DNA of 64,000 nucleotides from Georgenia soli (GTDB taxonomy: Bacteria; Actinomycetota; Actinomycetes; Actinomycetales; Actinomycetaceae): assembly GCF_002563695.1 (NCBI RefSeq), contig NZ_PDJI01000004.1, positions 620,001 to 684,000 of the forward strand. The letters are read 5' to 3'. Shown one piece after another: positions 56,295-64,000 of the stretch. A program made the translations under genes and the position numbers. The notes under the pieces are model-generated. The model had not been told where the DNA came from. It saw only the letters and a list, made by a program, of their open reading frames with translations, and searched no databases. The first letter of the stretch is position 1. The number at the start of each line of letters is the position of its first letter.

Positions 56295-57857
56295 TCAGCG
56301 GCGCATCAGCGTCGGCATTCCCAGCGTGACCGGTCCGGCCGCGGGCGGCTCCCCGTGGGAGTGCGGCTCCTCGAGCAGTCCCTCGCGCCGTGCCCAGGCG
56401 TCGCCGGCGCGGGTGCGCCGGACCGCGAAGGTGCCCCCGGCGAGCGCCGAGTCCGCCACGAGGTGGTGCGGCGCGCCGTGGGTGACCTCGACGGTGACCA
56501 TGTCGCCCGGGCGGGGCCGGTCGCCGTCGGGAAGCCCGACCGGCAGGGCGGCGTGCACCAGCCGGTTGTCGGCCGCGCGCCCGGTCACCCGGCGGGTGGC
56601 GCCGTCCTTGCGCCCCTCCCCCTCGGCGACGAGGACGTCGACCGTGCGACCGACCTGCGCCTCGTTCTCCTCGGTCGAGATGCGCTGCTGCAGGGCGGCG
56701 AGGCGCTGGTACCGCTCGGTCACGACGTCCGCGGGCACCTGGGGCAGGTCGGCCGCGGGGGTGCCGGGCCGGGGGGAGTACTGGAAGGTGAAGGCGGAGG
56801 AGAACCGGCACGCCTCGACGACGTCGAGGGTGGCCTGGAAGTCCTCCTCGGTCTCCCCGGGGAAGCCGACGATGATGTCGGTCGTGATCGCGGCGTCGGG
56901 GATGGCGGCGCGGACGCGCTCGATGATGCCGAGGTACTTCGCCTGCCGGTAGGAGCGGCGCATCGCCCGGAGCACCGTGTCGGAGCCGGACTGCAGCGGC
57001 ATGTGCAGGCTGGGCATGACGTTGGGCGTCTCGGCCATGGCGTCGATGACGTCGTCGGTGAACGCCGCCGGGTGGGGGGAGGTGAACCGCACCCGCTCGA
57101 GCCCCTCGACGCGCCCGCAGGCGCGCAGGAGCTTCGCGAACGCGCCCCGGTCGCCGAAGCCGACCCCGTAGCTGTTCACGTTCTGCCCGAGCAGCGTCAC
57201 CTCGACGGCGCCCTGGGCGACGACGGCCTCGACCTCGGCGAGGACGTCGCCCGGCCGGCGGTCCCGCTCCTTCCCGCGCAGGTGCGGCACGATGCAGAAC
57301 GTGCACGTGTTGTTGCAGCCCACGGAGATGGACACGAACGCCGCGTAGGCGGACTCGCGCCGCGTGGGCAGGGTGGAGGGGAAGACCTTGAGCGACTCCT
57401 CGATCTCCACCTGCGCCGCGGCGTTGTGCCGCGCTCGCTCGAGCAGGGCCGGCAGCACGTCGAGGTTGTGGGTGCCCAGGACGACGTCGACCCAGGGCGC
57501 CTTCTCCACGATGCCCTCGCGCATCTGCTGGGCGAGGCAGCCGCCGACGGCGATCTGCATGCCCGGGCGCTCACGCTTGACGGAGGCGAGCTGGCCGAGG
57601 TTGCCGAACAGGCGCGTTGCCGCGTTCTCGCGGACGGAGCAGGTGTTGATGATGACGACGTCGGCGCCCCCGTCCCCCGCCTCGGTCGCGCGGGCGGCCG
57701 CCTCGGGCACGTCGCCGACGGGCAGGTAGCCCCGCTCCTCGAGCAGGCCGGCGAGCCGCTCGGAGTCGTGGACGTTCATCTGGCAGCCGAGCGTGCGCAC
57801 CAGGTACGTGCGCCTCTCGGCGGGGCTCGGCACGGGCGCGGTGGTGGTGGAAGACAT
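56295..57857 (-). CDS. miaB: tRNA-2-methylthio-N6-dimethylallyladenosine synthase
   Basis: Radical-SAM methylthiotransferase acting on i6A37 made by MiaA. 520 aa, somewhat long. N-terminal UPF0004 domain with cysteines in [30 protein letters not shown] and AVGGCLAQQ (auxiliary 4Fe-4S cluster). The radical-SAM CxxxCxxC motif is [17 protein letters not shown]. The C-terminal TRAM domain (about 390-460) and a tail follow. ATG at 57857 chosen: TTG 3 codons earlier abuts TACACT. Divergent from gluA. Confidence 0.96.
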   Translation of the reverse strand: MSSTTTAPVPSPAERRTYLVRTLGCQMNVHDSERLAGLLEERGYLPVGDVPEAAARATEAGDGGADVVIINTCSVRENAATRLFGNLGQLASVKRERPGMQIAVGGCLAQQMREGIVEKAPWVDVVLGTHNLDVLPALLERARHNAAAQVEIEESLKVFPSTLPTRRESAYAAFVSISVGCNNTCTFCIVPHLRGKERDRRPGDVLAEVEAVVAQGAVEVTLLGQNVNSYGVGFGDRGAFAKLLRACGRVEGLERVRFTSPHPAAFTDDVIDAMAETPNVMPSLHMPLQSGSDTVLRAMRRSYRQAKYLGIIERVRAAIPDAAITTDIIVGFPGETEEDFQATLDVVEACRFSSAFTFQYSPRPGTPAADLPQVPADVVTERYQRLAALQQRISTEENEAQVGRTVDVLVAEGEGRKDGATRRVTGRAADNRLVHAALPVGLPDGDRPRPGDMVTVEVTHGAPHHLVADSALAGGTFAVRRTRAGDAWARREGLLEEPHSHGEPPAAGPVTLGMPTLMRR

Positions 57858-57866
57858 CGTGGACAA

Positions 57867-57872
57867 AGTGTA
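57867..57872 (-). promoter_or_regulatory. -10 element before miaB
   Basis: TACACT, 9 nt, ATG of miaB. The spacing would give a leader of at most 2-3 nt. Confidence 0.45.
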
Positions 57873-57952
57873 GGCGGGCCGAAAGGCGGCTGTTCACGGC
57901 CTTCGTTTCCACCTTGTTACCGGCAATGTCGGCCGACGGCCCCCCGGCACGT

Positions 57953-57958
57953 TAGGTT
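57953..57958 (+). promoter_or_regulatory. -10 element of leaderless gluA promoter
   Basis: TAGGTT, 7 nt, ATG of gluA. Same hexamer as at miaA. Confidence 0.6.
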
Positions 57959-57965
57959 GACCCCC

Positions 57966-58763
<798 letters not shown>

Positions 58764-58818
58764 ACCCCACGCACCACCCGACCGTCCCCCGCCGGGGGAC
58801 CGACCAGTAGGAGACGAC

Positions 58819-59694
58819 ATGCGACGCACTCGCACAGCCGGTTTCGCCGCCGTGAGCCTGGCCGCTGCCCTGGCCCTGACCGCCTGCTCAGCCGGGGAGC
58901 CCGGCCAGACGGGCCAGACGGCCGGAGGCGGTGGCGGTGCCGCGACCTCGGGCGGCGGTGGCGGCGACGGCATCACCATCGGCATCAAGTTCGACCAGCC
59001 CGGTCTGGGCCTGAAGGAGGGCAACGACTACACCGGCTTCGACGTCGACGTCGCCCGGTACGTGGCCGGGAAGCTGGGCTACTCCGAGGACCAGATCCAG
59101 TTCGTGGAGTCCGTCTCCTCCCAGCGCGAGACGCTGCTGGAGAACGGCTCCGTCGACATGATCTTCGCGACCTACTCGATCACCGACGAGCGCAAGCAGC
59201 GGGTGGCCTTCGCCGGCCCGTACTTCGTCGCCGGCCAGGACCTCCTCGTCGCCGCGGACAACACCGACATCACCGGGCCCGACACCCTCGACGGCAAGGT
59301 GCTGTGCTCCGTCGAGGGCTCCACCTCGGCCGAGCGCATCCGCGACGAGCACTCCGAGGGTGTGGAGCTCTACCCGGCGCAGACGTACTCGGAGTGCGTG
59401 GAGCTGCTCTCCGCGGGCAACGTCGACGCGGTGACCACCGACGACGTGATCCTCGCCGGCTACGCCGCGCAGCCGCAGTACGAGGGGCAGTTCAAGGTGG
59501 TCGGCAACCCGTTCTCCGAGGAGAACTACGGTGTCGGCCTGCCGAAGGAGAACGACGTCTGCGAGGACGTCAACTCCGCGATCACGGAGATGATCGACGA
59601 CGGCACCTGGGAGGAGCTGCTCAAGAAGAACGTCGGCGACAACTTCAAGTGGAACCAGGAGCTCAACCCGCCGAAGCCGCAGCCCTGCGCCTGA
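58819..59694 (+). CDS. gluB: glutamate ABC transporter substrate-binding lipoprotein
   Basis: Extracellular lipid-anchored binding protein, 291 aa. Signal peptide RRTRTAGFAAVSLAAALALTAC with lipobox LTAC (Cys23 lipidated). A Gly/Thr-rich linker (about 24-50) leads to an SBP family 3 domain: GITIGIKFDQPGLGLKEGNDYTGFDVDVARYVAGKLG, FVESVSSQRETLLENGSVDMIFATYSITDERKQRVAFAGPYF, and LSAGNVDAVTTDDVILAGYA. ATG with a GGAGA SD. Specificity for glutamate is inferred from the operon. Confidence 0.93.
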   Translation: MRRTRTAGFAAVSLAAALALTACSAGEPGQTGQTAGGGGGAATSGGGGGDGITIGIKFDQPGLGLKEGNDYTGFDVDVARYVAGKLGYSEDQIQFVESVSSQRETLLENGSVDMIFATYSITDERKQRVAFAGPYFVAGQDLLVAADNTDITGPDTLDGKVLCSVEGSTSAERIRDEHSEGVELYPAQTYSECVELLSAGNVDAVTTDDVILAGYAAQPQYEGQFKVVGNPFSEENYGVGLPKENDVCEDVNSAITEMIDDGTWEELLKKNVGDNFKWNQELNPPKPQPCA

Positions 59695-59703
59695 GTGAAC
59701 CGT

Positions 59704-59735
59704 GCGGTGCCCGGGGCGTCCGCCCCGGGCACCGC
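59704..59735 (+). terminator. intra-operon hairpin after gluB
   Basis: A perfect 14-bp stem, GCGGTGCCCGGGGC and its complement, with a 4-nt loop, 9 nt after the gluB stop and before gluC. No U-tract. It probably attenuates read-through or stabilises the gluAB message so that the binding protein exceeds the permeases. Confidence 0.75.
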
Positions 59736-59774
59736 CCGCGCGGCCGCTGGCCAGCGGCAGAGAAGGAGACCTGA

Positions 59775-60479
59775 GTGGGCGGCTACCTGGCCGACATGGC
59801 CGAGCTCCTCGGCAGCTACAACCTCATCGGGGCGTTCTGGGTCAACATCCAGCTGACCTTCTGGTCCGCCCTGTTCGCATTCATCATCGGCACCGTGCTC
59901 GCCGTCATGCGGGTCTCCCCCGCGCCCAGCCTGCGCTGGGCAGGAGCGACGTACGTGAACCTGGTGCGCAACACCCCGCTCACGCTCATCATCCTCGCGT
60001 GCTCGCTGGGGCTGTGGGGTCAGCTCGGCGTCATCCTGGCCACCAACGAGGCCGGCCGGGTCGACATCACGTCCAACAGCTTCCGGCTGGCGGTCCTGGG
60101 CCTGTCCGCCTACACCGCGGCCTTCGTGTGCGAGTCGCTGCGCTCGGGCGTCAACACCGTCCCGGCCGGCCAGGCGGAGGCCGCCCGGGCGATCGGCCTC
60201 GGGTTCGGCCAGTCGATGCGCATGATCATCCTCCCGCAGGCGATCCGCGGCGCCATCGCGCCGCTCGGCAACACCCTCATCGCCCTCGCGAAGAACACCA
60301 CCGTCGCGCAGGCCGCCGGCGTCGTGCAGGCCGCGTCCGTCATGGCGACCATGATCGAGTTCCGCCCGGACCTCATGGTCGCCATCTTCCTCGTCATCGC
60401 GCTCGGCTGGGTGATCATCGTCCTGCCGATCGGCCTGGTGAGCACGTACCTGTCCCGCCGACTGGGGGTCGCCCGATGA
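59775..60479 (+). CDS. gluC: glutamate ABC transporter permease
   Basis: Integral membrane subunit of 234 aa with about five helices. The N-terminal YNLIGAFWVNIQLTFWSALFAFIIGTVLAVMRVSP is the HisMQ-type start; the EAA loop is EAARAIGLGFGQSMRMIILPQAIRGAIAPLGN. GTG at 59775 has AGGAGA 5 nt upstream. It pairs with GluD to form the heterodimeric channel and overlaps gluD (ATGA). Confidence 0.93.
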   Translation: MGGYLADMAELLGSYNLIGAFWVNIQLTFWSALFAFIIGTVLAVMRVSPAPSLRWAGATYVNLVRNTPLTLIILACSLGLWGQLGVILATNEAGRVDITSNSFRLAVLGLSAYTAAFVCESLRSGVNTVPAGQAEAARAIGLGFGQSMRMIILPQAIRGAIAPLGNTLIALAKNTTVAQAAGVVQAASVMATMIEFRPDLMVAIFLVIALGWVIIVLPIGLVSTYLSRRLGVAR

Positions 60480-61333
60480 GCTCCGTCCTCTTCGACGCCC
60501 CGGGCCCCCGGACGCGTCGCCGCATCGCCGTCGTCAACGTGGTGGGCGCCCTCGTCGTCCTCGGCGTCCTCGCCTGGGTGATCTGGGGCCTGGCCCAGAA
60601 GGGTCAGCTCACCGCCGCCAAGTGGAACCCGTTCCTCACCGAGACGGTGTGGGCCGACTACCTGCTCGTCGGGCTGTGGAACACCCTGCGCGCAGCCCTG
60701 ATCGCGATCGTCACCGCCAACGCCTTCGGGCTGCTCTTCGGCCTGGGCCGGCTCTCGCAGTCCCGGCTGGTGCGCGGCGTGTGCGGCACCGTGGTGGAGT
60801 TCTTCCGAGCTGTCCCGGTGCTGATCATGATGATCTTCTTCTGGCAGCTCTTCTCCTACGTGCCCGGCCCGTGGATGGCCGCGCCGCCGTTCTACGGCGT
60901 CGTCTTCGGGCTGACGCTGTACAACGGCTCGGTCATCGCCGAGCTGGTGCGCTCGGGCGTGCAGAACCTCCCGCGCGGGCAGCGCGAGGCGGCCCTCGCC
61001 ATCGGGCTGACGCGGTCGAAGAGCCTCCGGCTCGTGGAGGTGCCGCAGGCGCTGATCGCGATGATGCCCTCGATGGTCAGTCAGCTCGTCGTCATCCTGA
61101 AGGACACGGCGCTCGGCTACATCATCACGTACAGCGAGCTGCTGCGCTCCGCCCGGCTCGTGGGCTCCACCTTCGCCAACTACGTCCCCGCGCTGATCGT
61201 CGCCGCGGTGATCTTCATCGTCATCAACTACACCCTGACGTGGCTGGCCGAGCTCCTGGCCCGCCGCCTGAGCAAGCGGACCGCGGGCGGGACCCGGCCG
61301 GCCGAGCTGACGCCCGCGGACGCCGGGGAGTGA
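60476..61333 (+). CDS. gluD: glutamate ABC transporter permease
   Basis: Second membrane subunit, 285 aa. A cytoplasmic N-terminus of about 17 aa precedes the first helix (IAVVNVVGALVVLGVLAWVIWGLA), an extension absent in GluC, then the HisMQ core with VVEFFRAVPVLIMMIFFW and EAA loop EAALAIGLTRSKSLRLVEVPQALIAMMP. ATG at 60476 overlaps the gluC stop. The gene end overlaps the next ATPase gene by GTGA, so the ABC-2 pair appears translationally coupled to gluABCD. Confidence 0.93.
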   Translation: MSSVLFDAPGPRTRRRIAVVNVVGALVVLGVLAWVIWGLAQKGQLTAAKWNPFLTETVWADYLLVGLWNTLRAALIAIVTANAFGLLFGLGRLSQSRLVRGVCGTVVEFFRAVPVLIMMIFFWQLFSYVPGPWMAAPPFYGVVFGLTLYNGSVIAELVRSGVQNLPRGQREAALAIGLTRSKSLRLVEVPQALIAMMPSMVSQLVVILKDTALGYIITYSELLRSARLVGSTFANYVPALIVAAVIFIVINYTLTWLAELLARRLSKRTAGGTRPAELTPADAGE

Positions 61334-62283
61334 GCCGCTTGCACGAGGGGGCAGAGCTCGCCGTCGACCACCTCACGAAGACCTTCGGTGCCGTCAGAGC
61401 GGTCGACGACCTCTCCTTCACCGCCCGACCCGGCCGGGTGACCGGGTTCCTGGGCCCGAACGGTGCCGGGAAGACGACCACGCTGCGGATCCTGCTGGGG
61501 CTGGTCAGGGCCACCTCGGGGCGGGCCACCATCTCCGGCCGCACCTACGGCGAGCTGGTCCGGCCCACGCGCACCGTGGGCGCGGCCCTCGAGGCTGCGA
61601 GCTTCCACCCCGGCCGCACCGCCCTCGACCACCTCCGCGTGTACGCGCCCCAGGTCGGGGTGGACGACCGGCGCTGCAGCGAGGTGCTCGAGCTCGTGGG
61701 GCTCGATGCCGTCGCGGGCCGGCGCGTCGGCGGGTTCTCCCTGGGGATGCGTCAGCGGCTGGGCCTCGCCACCACCCTGCTGGGCGACCCGGGCGTCCTC
61801 GTGCTCGACGAGCCGGCCAACGGGCTCGACCCGGAGGGCATCGCGTGGCTCCGGGCGCTGCTGCGCCACCTGGCCGGCGAGGGCCGGACCGTGCTGGTCT
61901 CCAGCCACGTGCTCTCGGAGGTCCAGCAGACCGTCGACGACGTCGTGATCATCGCGCGCGGCACGCTCGTGCACCAGTCCTCCCTCGCCGAGCTCGCCGC
62001 CCTCGCGGAGCCGAGCGTGCGGGTCGTCTCCCCCGACGCGCGGGGGCTGGCCGACCTGATCGAGTCGGCCGGGTGGGCGGACCGCGTCGCCGAGGACGGC
62101 ACGGCCTCGACCGGTACCGCCGTCCTGCGGAGGGTCGCCGCCGCCGAGGTCGGTGCGCGCGCCTTCGCCGCCGGTCTGGAGATCCACGAGCTCAGTGCGC
62201 GGGAGGTCGGCCTCGAGGACACCTTCCTGCGGCTGGTCGACGAGCGGCCCGGGCACGTTCAGGCCGGGGAGGAAGCACGATGA
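61330..62283 (+). CDS. ABC-2 type transporter ATP-binding protein
   Basis: A 317-aa CcmA/DrrA-like ATPase, different from GluA. Walker A GPNGAGKTT, signature FSLGMRQRLGLA, Walker B VLVLDEPANGLDPEGI, H-loop VSSHVLSEV. The C-terminal about 90 residues form the usual DrrA-type regulatory domain (GTLVHQSSLAELAALAEPSVRVVSP...). GTG at 61330 overlaps the gluD stop (GTGA). With the next gene it forms a two-component exporter of drugs, peptides or lipids; the substrate is unknown. Confidence 0.9.
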   Translation: MSRLHEGAELAVDHLTKTFGAVRAVDDLSFTARPGRVTGFLGPNGAGKTTTLRILLGLVRATSGRATISGRTYGELVRPTRTVGAALEAASFHPGRTALDHLRVYAPQVGVDDRRCSEVLELVGLDAVAGRRVGGFSLGMRQRLGLATTLLGDPGVLVLDEPANGLDPEGIAWLRALLRHLAGEGRTVLVSSHVLSEVQQTVDDVVIIARGTLVHQSSLAELAALAEPSVRVVSPDARGLADLIESAGWADRVAEDGTASTGTAVLRRVAAAEVGARAFAAGLEIHELSAREVGLEDTFLRLVDERPGHVQAGEEAR

Positions 62284-63101
62284 CCGCCGCACTGGCGACC
62301 GAGTACCGCAAGCTCGTCACCACACGCCTGTGGTGGATCCTGCTGCTGACCATGGCGGCGTACATGGCCTTCCTGGCGGGCGTCATGGGCTTCACGCTGG
62401 CAGAGTCCCCCGAGGCGGCGGGCGCCGGGATGCCGGGCACCGAGCCGGGTGCCCCGATGTCGCCGGAACAGACGGCCCGGACCGTGTACACCCTCGCGAC
62501 GTCGTTGGGGTACGTCTTCCCCGTCATCGTCGGGGCGCTCGCCATGACCGGGGAGTTCCGGCACCAGACGATCACCCCCTCCCTGCTGGCAGAGCCCCGG
62601 CGCACCGTCTTCCTGACGGCGAAGATGCTCTCCTCCCTCGCCGTCGGTCTGCTGTTCGGGGTGGTCGGCACGCTGGCCACCGTCGGCGCCGGCGCGGGGG
62701 TCCTCGCGCTGCTCGGCGAGCCGACCTACCTCGGCGACCCGGTGGTGCTGCGCAGCGCCGGGCTGTCGGTGCTGGCCCTGACGGTCTGGGCCGTGGTGGG
62801 CGTCGGCTTCGGCACGCTCCTGACGAACCAGGTGGCCGCCGTGGTCGTCCTGCTCGCGTTCACGCAGTTCGTCGAGCCGATCCTGCGGATCGTGCTCGGG
62901 CAGGTCGACGCCCTGGAGGGTGTCTCGAAGTTCCTGCCCGGCGCCGCGGGCGAGGCGATCACCGGCAGCTCCTTCTACGCCGACTCGGGCATGGCGCCCG
63001 GCCTGCTGCCGTCCTGGGCGGGCCTGCTCGTGCTGCTCGGCTACGCCGTGCTGCTCGCCGTGGCCGGACGGCTCACCACCCTGCGACGCGACATCACCTG
63101 A
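62280..63101 (+). CDS. ABC-2 type transporter permease
   Basis: A 273-aa membrane protein with six predicted helices. It starts TAALATEYRKLVTTRLWWILLLTMAAYMAFLAGVMGFTLA, typical of ABC-2 permeases (EYRKL-TTR-WW). VIVGALAMTGEFRHQTITPSLLAEPRRTVFLTAKMLSSL is the conserved E-R-T-L/P-loop region. ATG at 62280 overlaps the ATPase gene by ATGA, so the two subunits are co-produced. Confidence 0.9.
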   Translation: MTAALATEYRKLVTTRLWWILLLTMAAYMAFLAGVMGFTLAESPEAAGAGMPGTEPGAPMSPEQTARTVYTLATSLGYVFPVIVGALAMTGEFRHQTITPSLLAEPRRTVFLTAKMLSSLAVGLLFGVVGTLATVGAGAGVLALLGEPTYLGDPVVLRSAGLSVLALTVWAVVGVGFGTLLTNQVAAVVVLLAFTQFVEPILRIVLGQVDALEGVSKFLPGAAGEAITGSSFYADSGMAPGLLPSWAGLLVLLGYAVLLAVAGRLTTLRRDIT

Positions 63102-63111
63102 CCCGCCGGGC

Positions 63112-63127
63112 GCCCGGCGCGCCGGGC
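63112..63127. terminator. palindrome downstream of the ABC-2 permease gene
   Basis: GCCCGGCG / CGCCGGGC with no spacer in the 70-bp convergent gap before recX, followed by a 19-bp near-direct repeat (GCCGCCACGG...). Weak terminator candidate. Confidence 0.4.
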
Positions 63128-63171
63128 CGCCACGGGACGGCGCAGGCCGCCACGGACGGCGCAGGACAGCG

Positions 63172-63774
63172 TCAGTCCAGCGCCTCCCAGTCGCCCGGTC
63201 CGGCCATCGGGTCCACCCCGTCCTCGGCCAGCACCTCGTCGATGGCGCGCATGGCGACACCGCCCGGAAACCCCTTGCGGGCGAGCATGCCCGCGAGGCG
63301 GCGCCGGCGGACCTGCGGGTCCAGCCCTCGCGTGGCCCGCGCCTTCTTCTCGACCAGGCGTCGCGCGGCGGCACGCTCGTCATCCTCGTCCACCTGCTCC
63401 AGGGCGCCCGCGGCCACCTCCGGCTCGATGCCCTTGCGCCGCAGCTCCTGGGCCAGCGCCCGGCGGGCGAGCCCACGCTCGGCGTGCCGGGTCCGCACGA
63501 GCATCTCGGCGTAGGCGGTGTCGTCGATCAGGCCCACCTCGGTGAACCGGTCGAGCACCCGCGCCGCGACGTCCTCCGGCACGTCCCGCTTCGCCATCGC
63601 CGCCTCGAGCTGGGCCCGGCTGCGCGGCGCCGCGGCGAGCTGCCGCAGGGCGATGCTCCGCGCCACCTCCTCCGCATCAGGCTCGGCGTCCTGGGCGGCG
63701 GCGCCGGTCGACGGCGGCTCGAGCTCGTCGCGCCGTCGACCGCCACGCCGCCGACCGGTTCCGGGGTGCGTCAT
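63172..63774 (-). CDS. recX: RecA regulator RecX
   Basis: Small helical protein that binds along RecA filaments and limits recombinase activity. 200 aa. Three-helix repeats: ARSIALRQLAAAPRSRAQLEAAMAKRDVPEDVAARVLDRFTEVGLIDDTAYAEMLVRTRHAERGLARRALAQELRRKGIEPEVAAGAL. The N-terminal about 30 residues are basic and disordered. The ATG at 63774 lies 5 nt after the recA stop, so recA and recX are co-transcribed. Confidence 0.95.
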   Translation of the reverse strand: MTHPGTGRRRGGRRRDELEPPSTGAAAQDAEPDAEEVARSIALRQLAAAPRSRAQLEAAMAKRDVPEDVAARVLDRFTEVGLIDDTAYAEMLVRTRHAERGLARRALAQELRRKGIEPEVAAGALEQVDEDDERAAARRLVEKKARATRGLDPQVRRRRLAGMLARKGFPGGVAMRAIDEVLAEDGVDPMAGPGDWEALD

Positions 63775-63779
63775 CGCGA

Positions 63780-64000
63780 TCAGAAGTCGACCGGGACCTC
63801 ACCGTCGGCCGGCGCCTTGGCAGCCGCAGCCTCCGCAGCGGCCTCGCCGATCCCGAGCTTGGTGAGGATCTTCTTCTCGATCTCCTCGGCCAGCTCCGGG
63901 TTGTCCCGGAGGAACGCGCGGGCCTTCTCCTTGCCCTGGCCGAGCTGGTCGCCCTCGTAGGTGAACCAGGCGCCGGACTTGCGCACGATGCCGTTCTCCA
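63780..64000 (-). CDS. recA: RecA recombinase, C-terminal part (cut by window edge)
   Basis: The final 73 codons of Rec[42 protein letters not shown] is the conserved C-terminal domain (SGAWYxYxGxxxGQGxxNAxxxLxxNP), followed by an acidic/Ala-rich tail ending [11 protein letters not shown]-binding loops and the promoter lie beyond the right edge. Co-directional with recX. Confidence 0.95.
   Translation of the reverse strand, partial: ENGIVRKSGAWFTYEGDQLGQGKEKARAFLRDNPELAEEIEKKILTKLGIGEAAAEAAAAKAPADGEVPVDF

Overview
The window is very GC-rich, with short intergenic gaps, many GTG starts and long chains of overlapping stop/start codons. It carries actinobacterial markers: Wag31/DivIVA, SepF, DUF3040, a HelD-type RNA-polymerase helicase, a paired YbjN locus, gluABCD, and leaderless promoters in which TAnnnT sits 6-7 nt before a start codon. 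An order Micrococcales-like actinomycete fits best. MurE has DDPH where meso-DAP-adding enzymes have DNPR, which suggests L-Lys or L-Orn peptidoglycan. I cannot assign a genus. No rRNA, tRNA, insertion sequence, prophage or CRISPR array was seen; this is core chromosome.

Left part (1-13.8 kb): hisC (cut by the edge) and hisD are separated by a methyltransferase, a RecQ-type helicase with a phosphoribosyltransferase-like C-terminus, and an MFS transporter. Then come a small S4 RNA-binding protein, an ArsR/SRPBCC pair with a perfect palindromic operator, the replicative polymerase dnaE, a GNAT, a pseudouridine synthase and lspA.

Centre (13.8-33.6 kb): a complete division and cell-wall (dcw) cluster on the minus strand, in transcription order mraZ-rsmH-ftsL-ftsI-murE-murF-mraY-murD-ftsW-murG-murC-ftsQ-ftsZ-pgeF-sepF-yggT-divIVA. 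rsmH to ftsQ are joined by 1-8 nt overlaps. Upstream of mraZ lies a 24-bp tandem array of about 15.6 units. Every full unit holds two GTGG[A/G]G hexamers 10 bp apart, the same layout as the two putative MraZ boxes at the mraZ promoter. This is the most unusual object in the window.

Right-centre (33.2-45.7 kb): DUF3040, dinB with a divergent spermidine-synthase-like gene, cspA, a second MFS transporter, a PAC2 protein, helD behind a leader hairpin, serA, an aldo/keto reductase and an acyl-CoA ligase.

Right (45.7-64 kb): an SOS block in which nrdR and a LysM membrane protein are divergent from lexA. Both promoters are readable and LexA boxes overlap them. Then ldh, dinG, hflX, an RsmC-like methyltransferase, dapF, miaA, two YbjN genes, miaB, gluABCD, an ABC-2 exporter pair, recX and the 3' end of recA. 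DNA repair and SOS genes (recQ, dinB, lexA, dinG, recX, recA) are spread through the window. The LysM gene beside lexA is a plausible link between DNA damage and the division machinery encoded in the centre.
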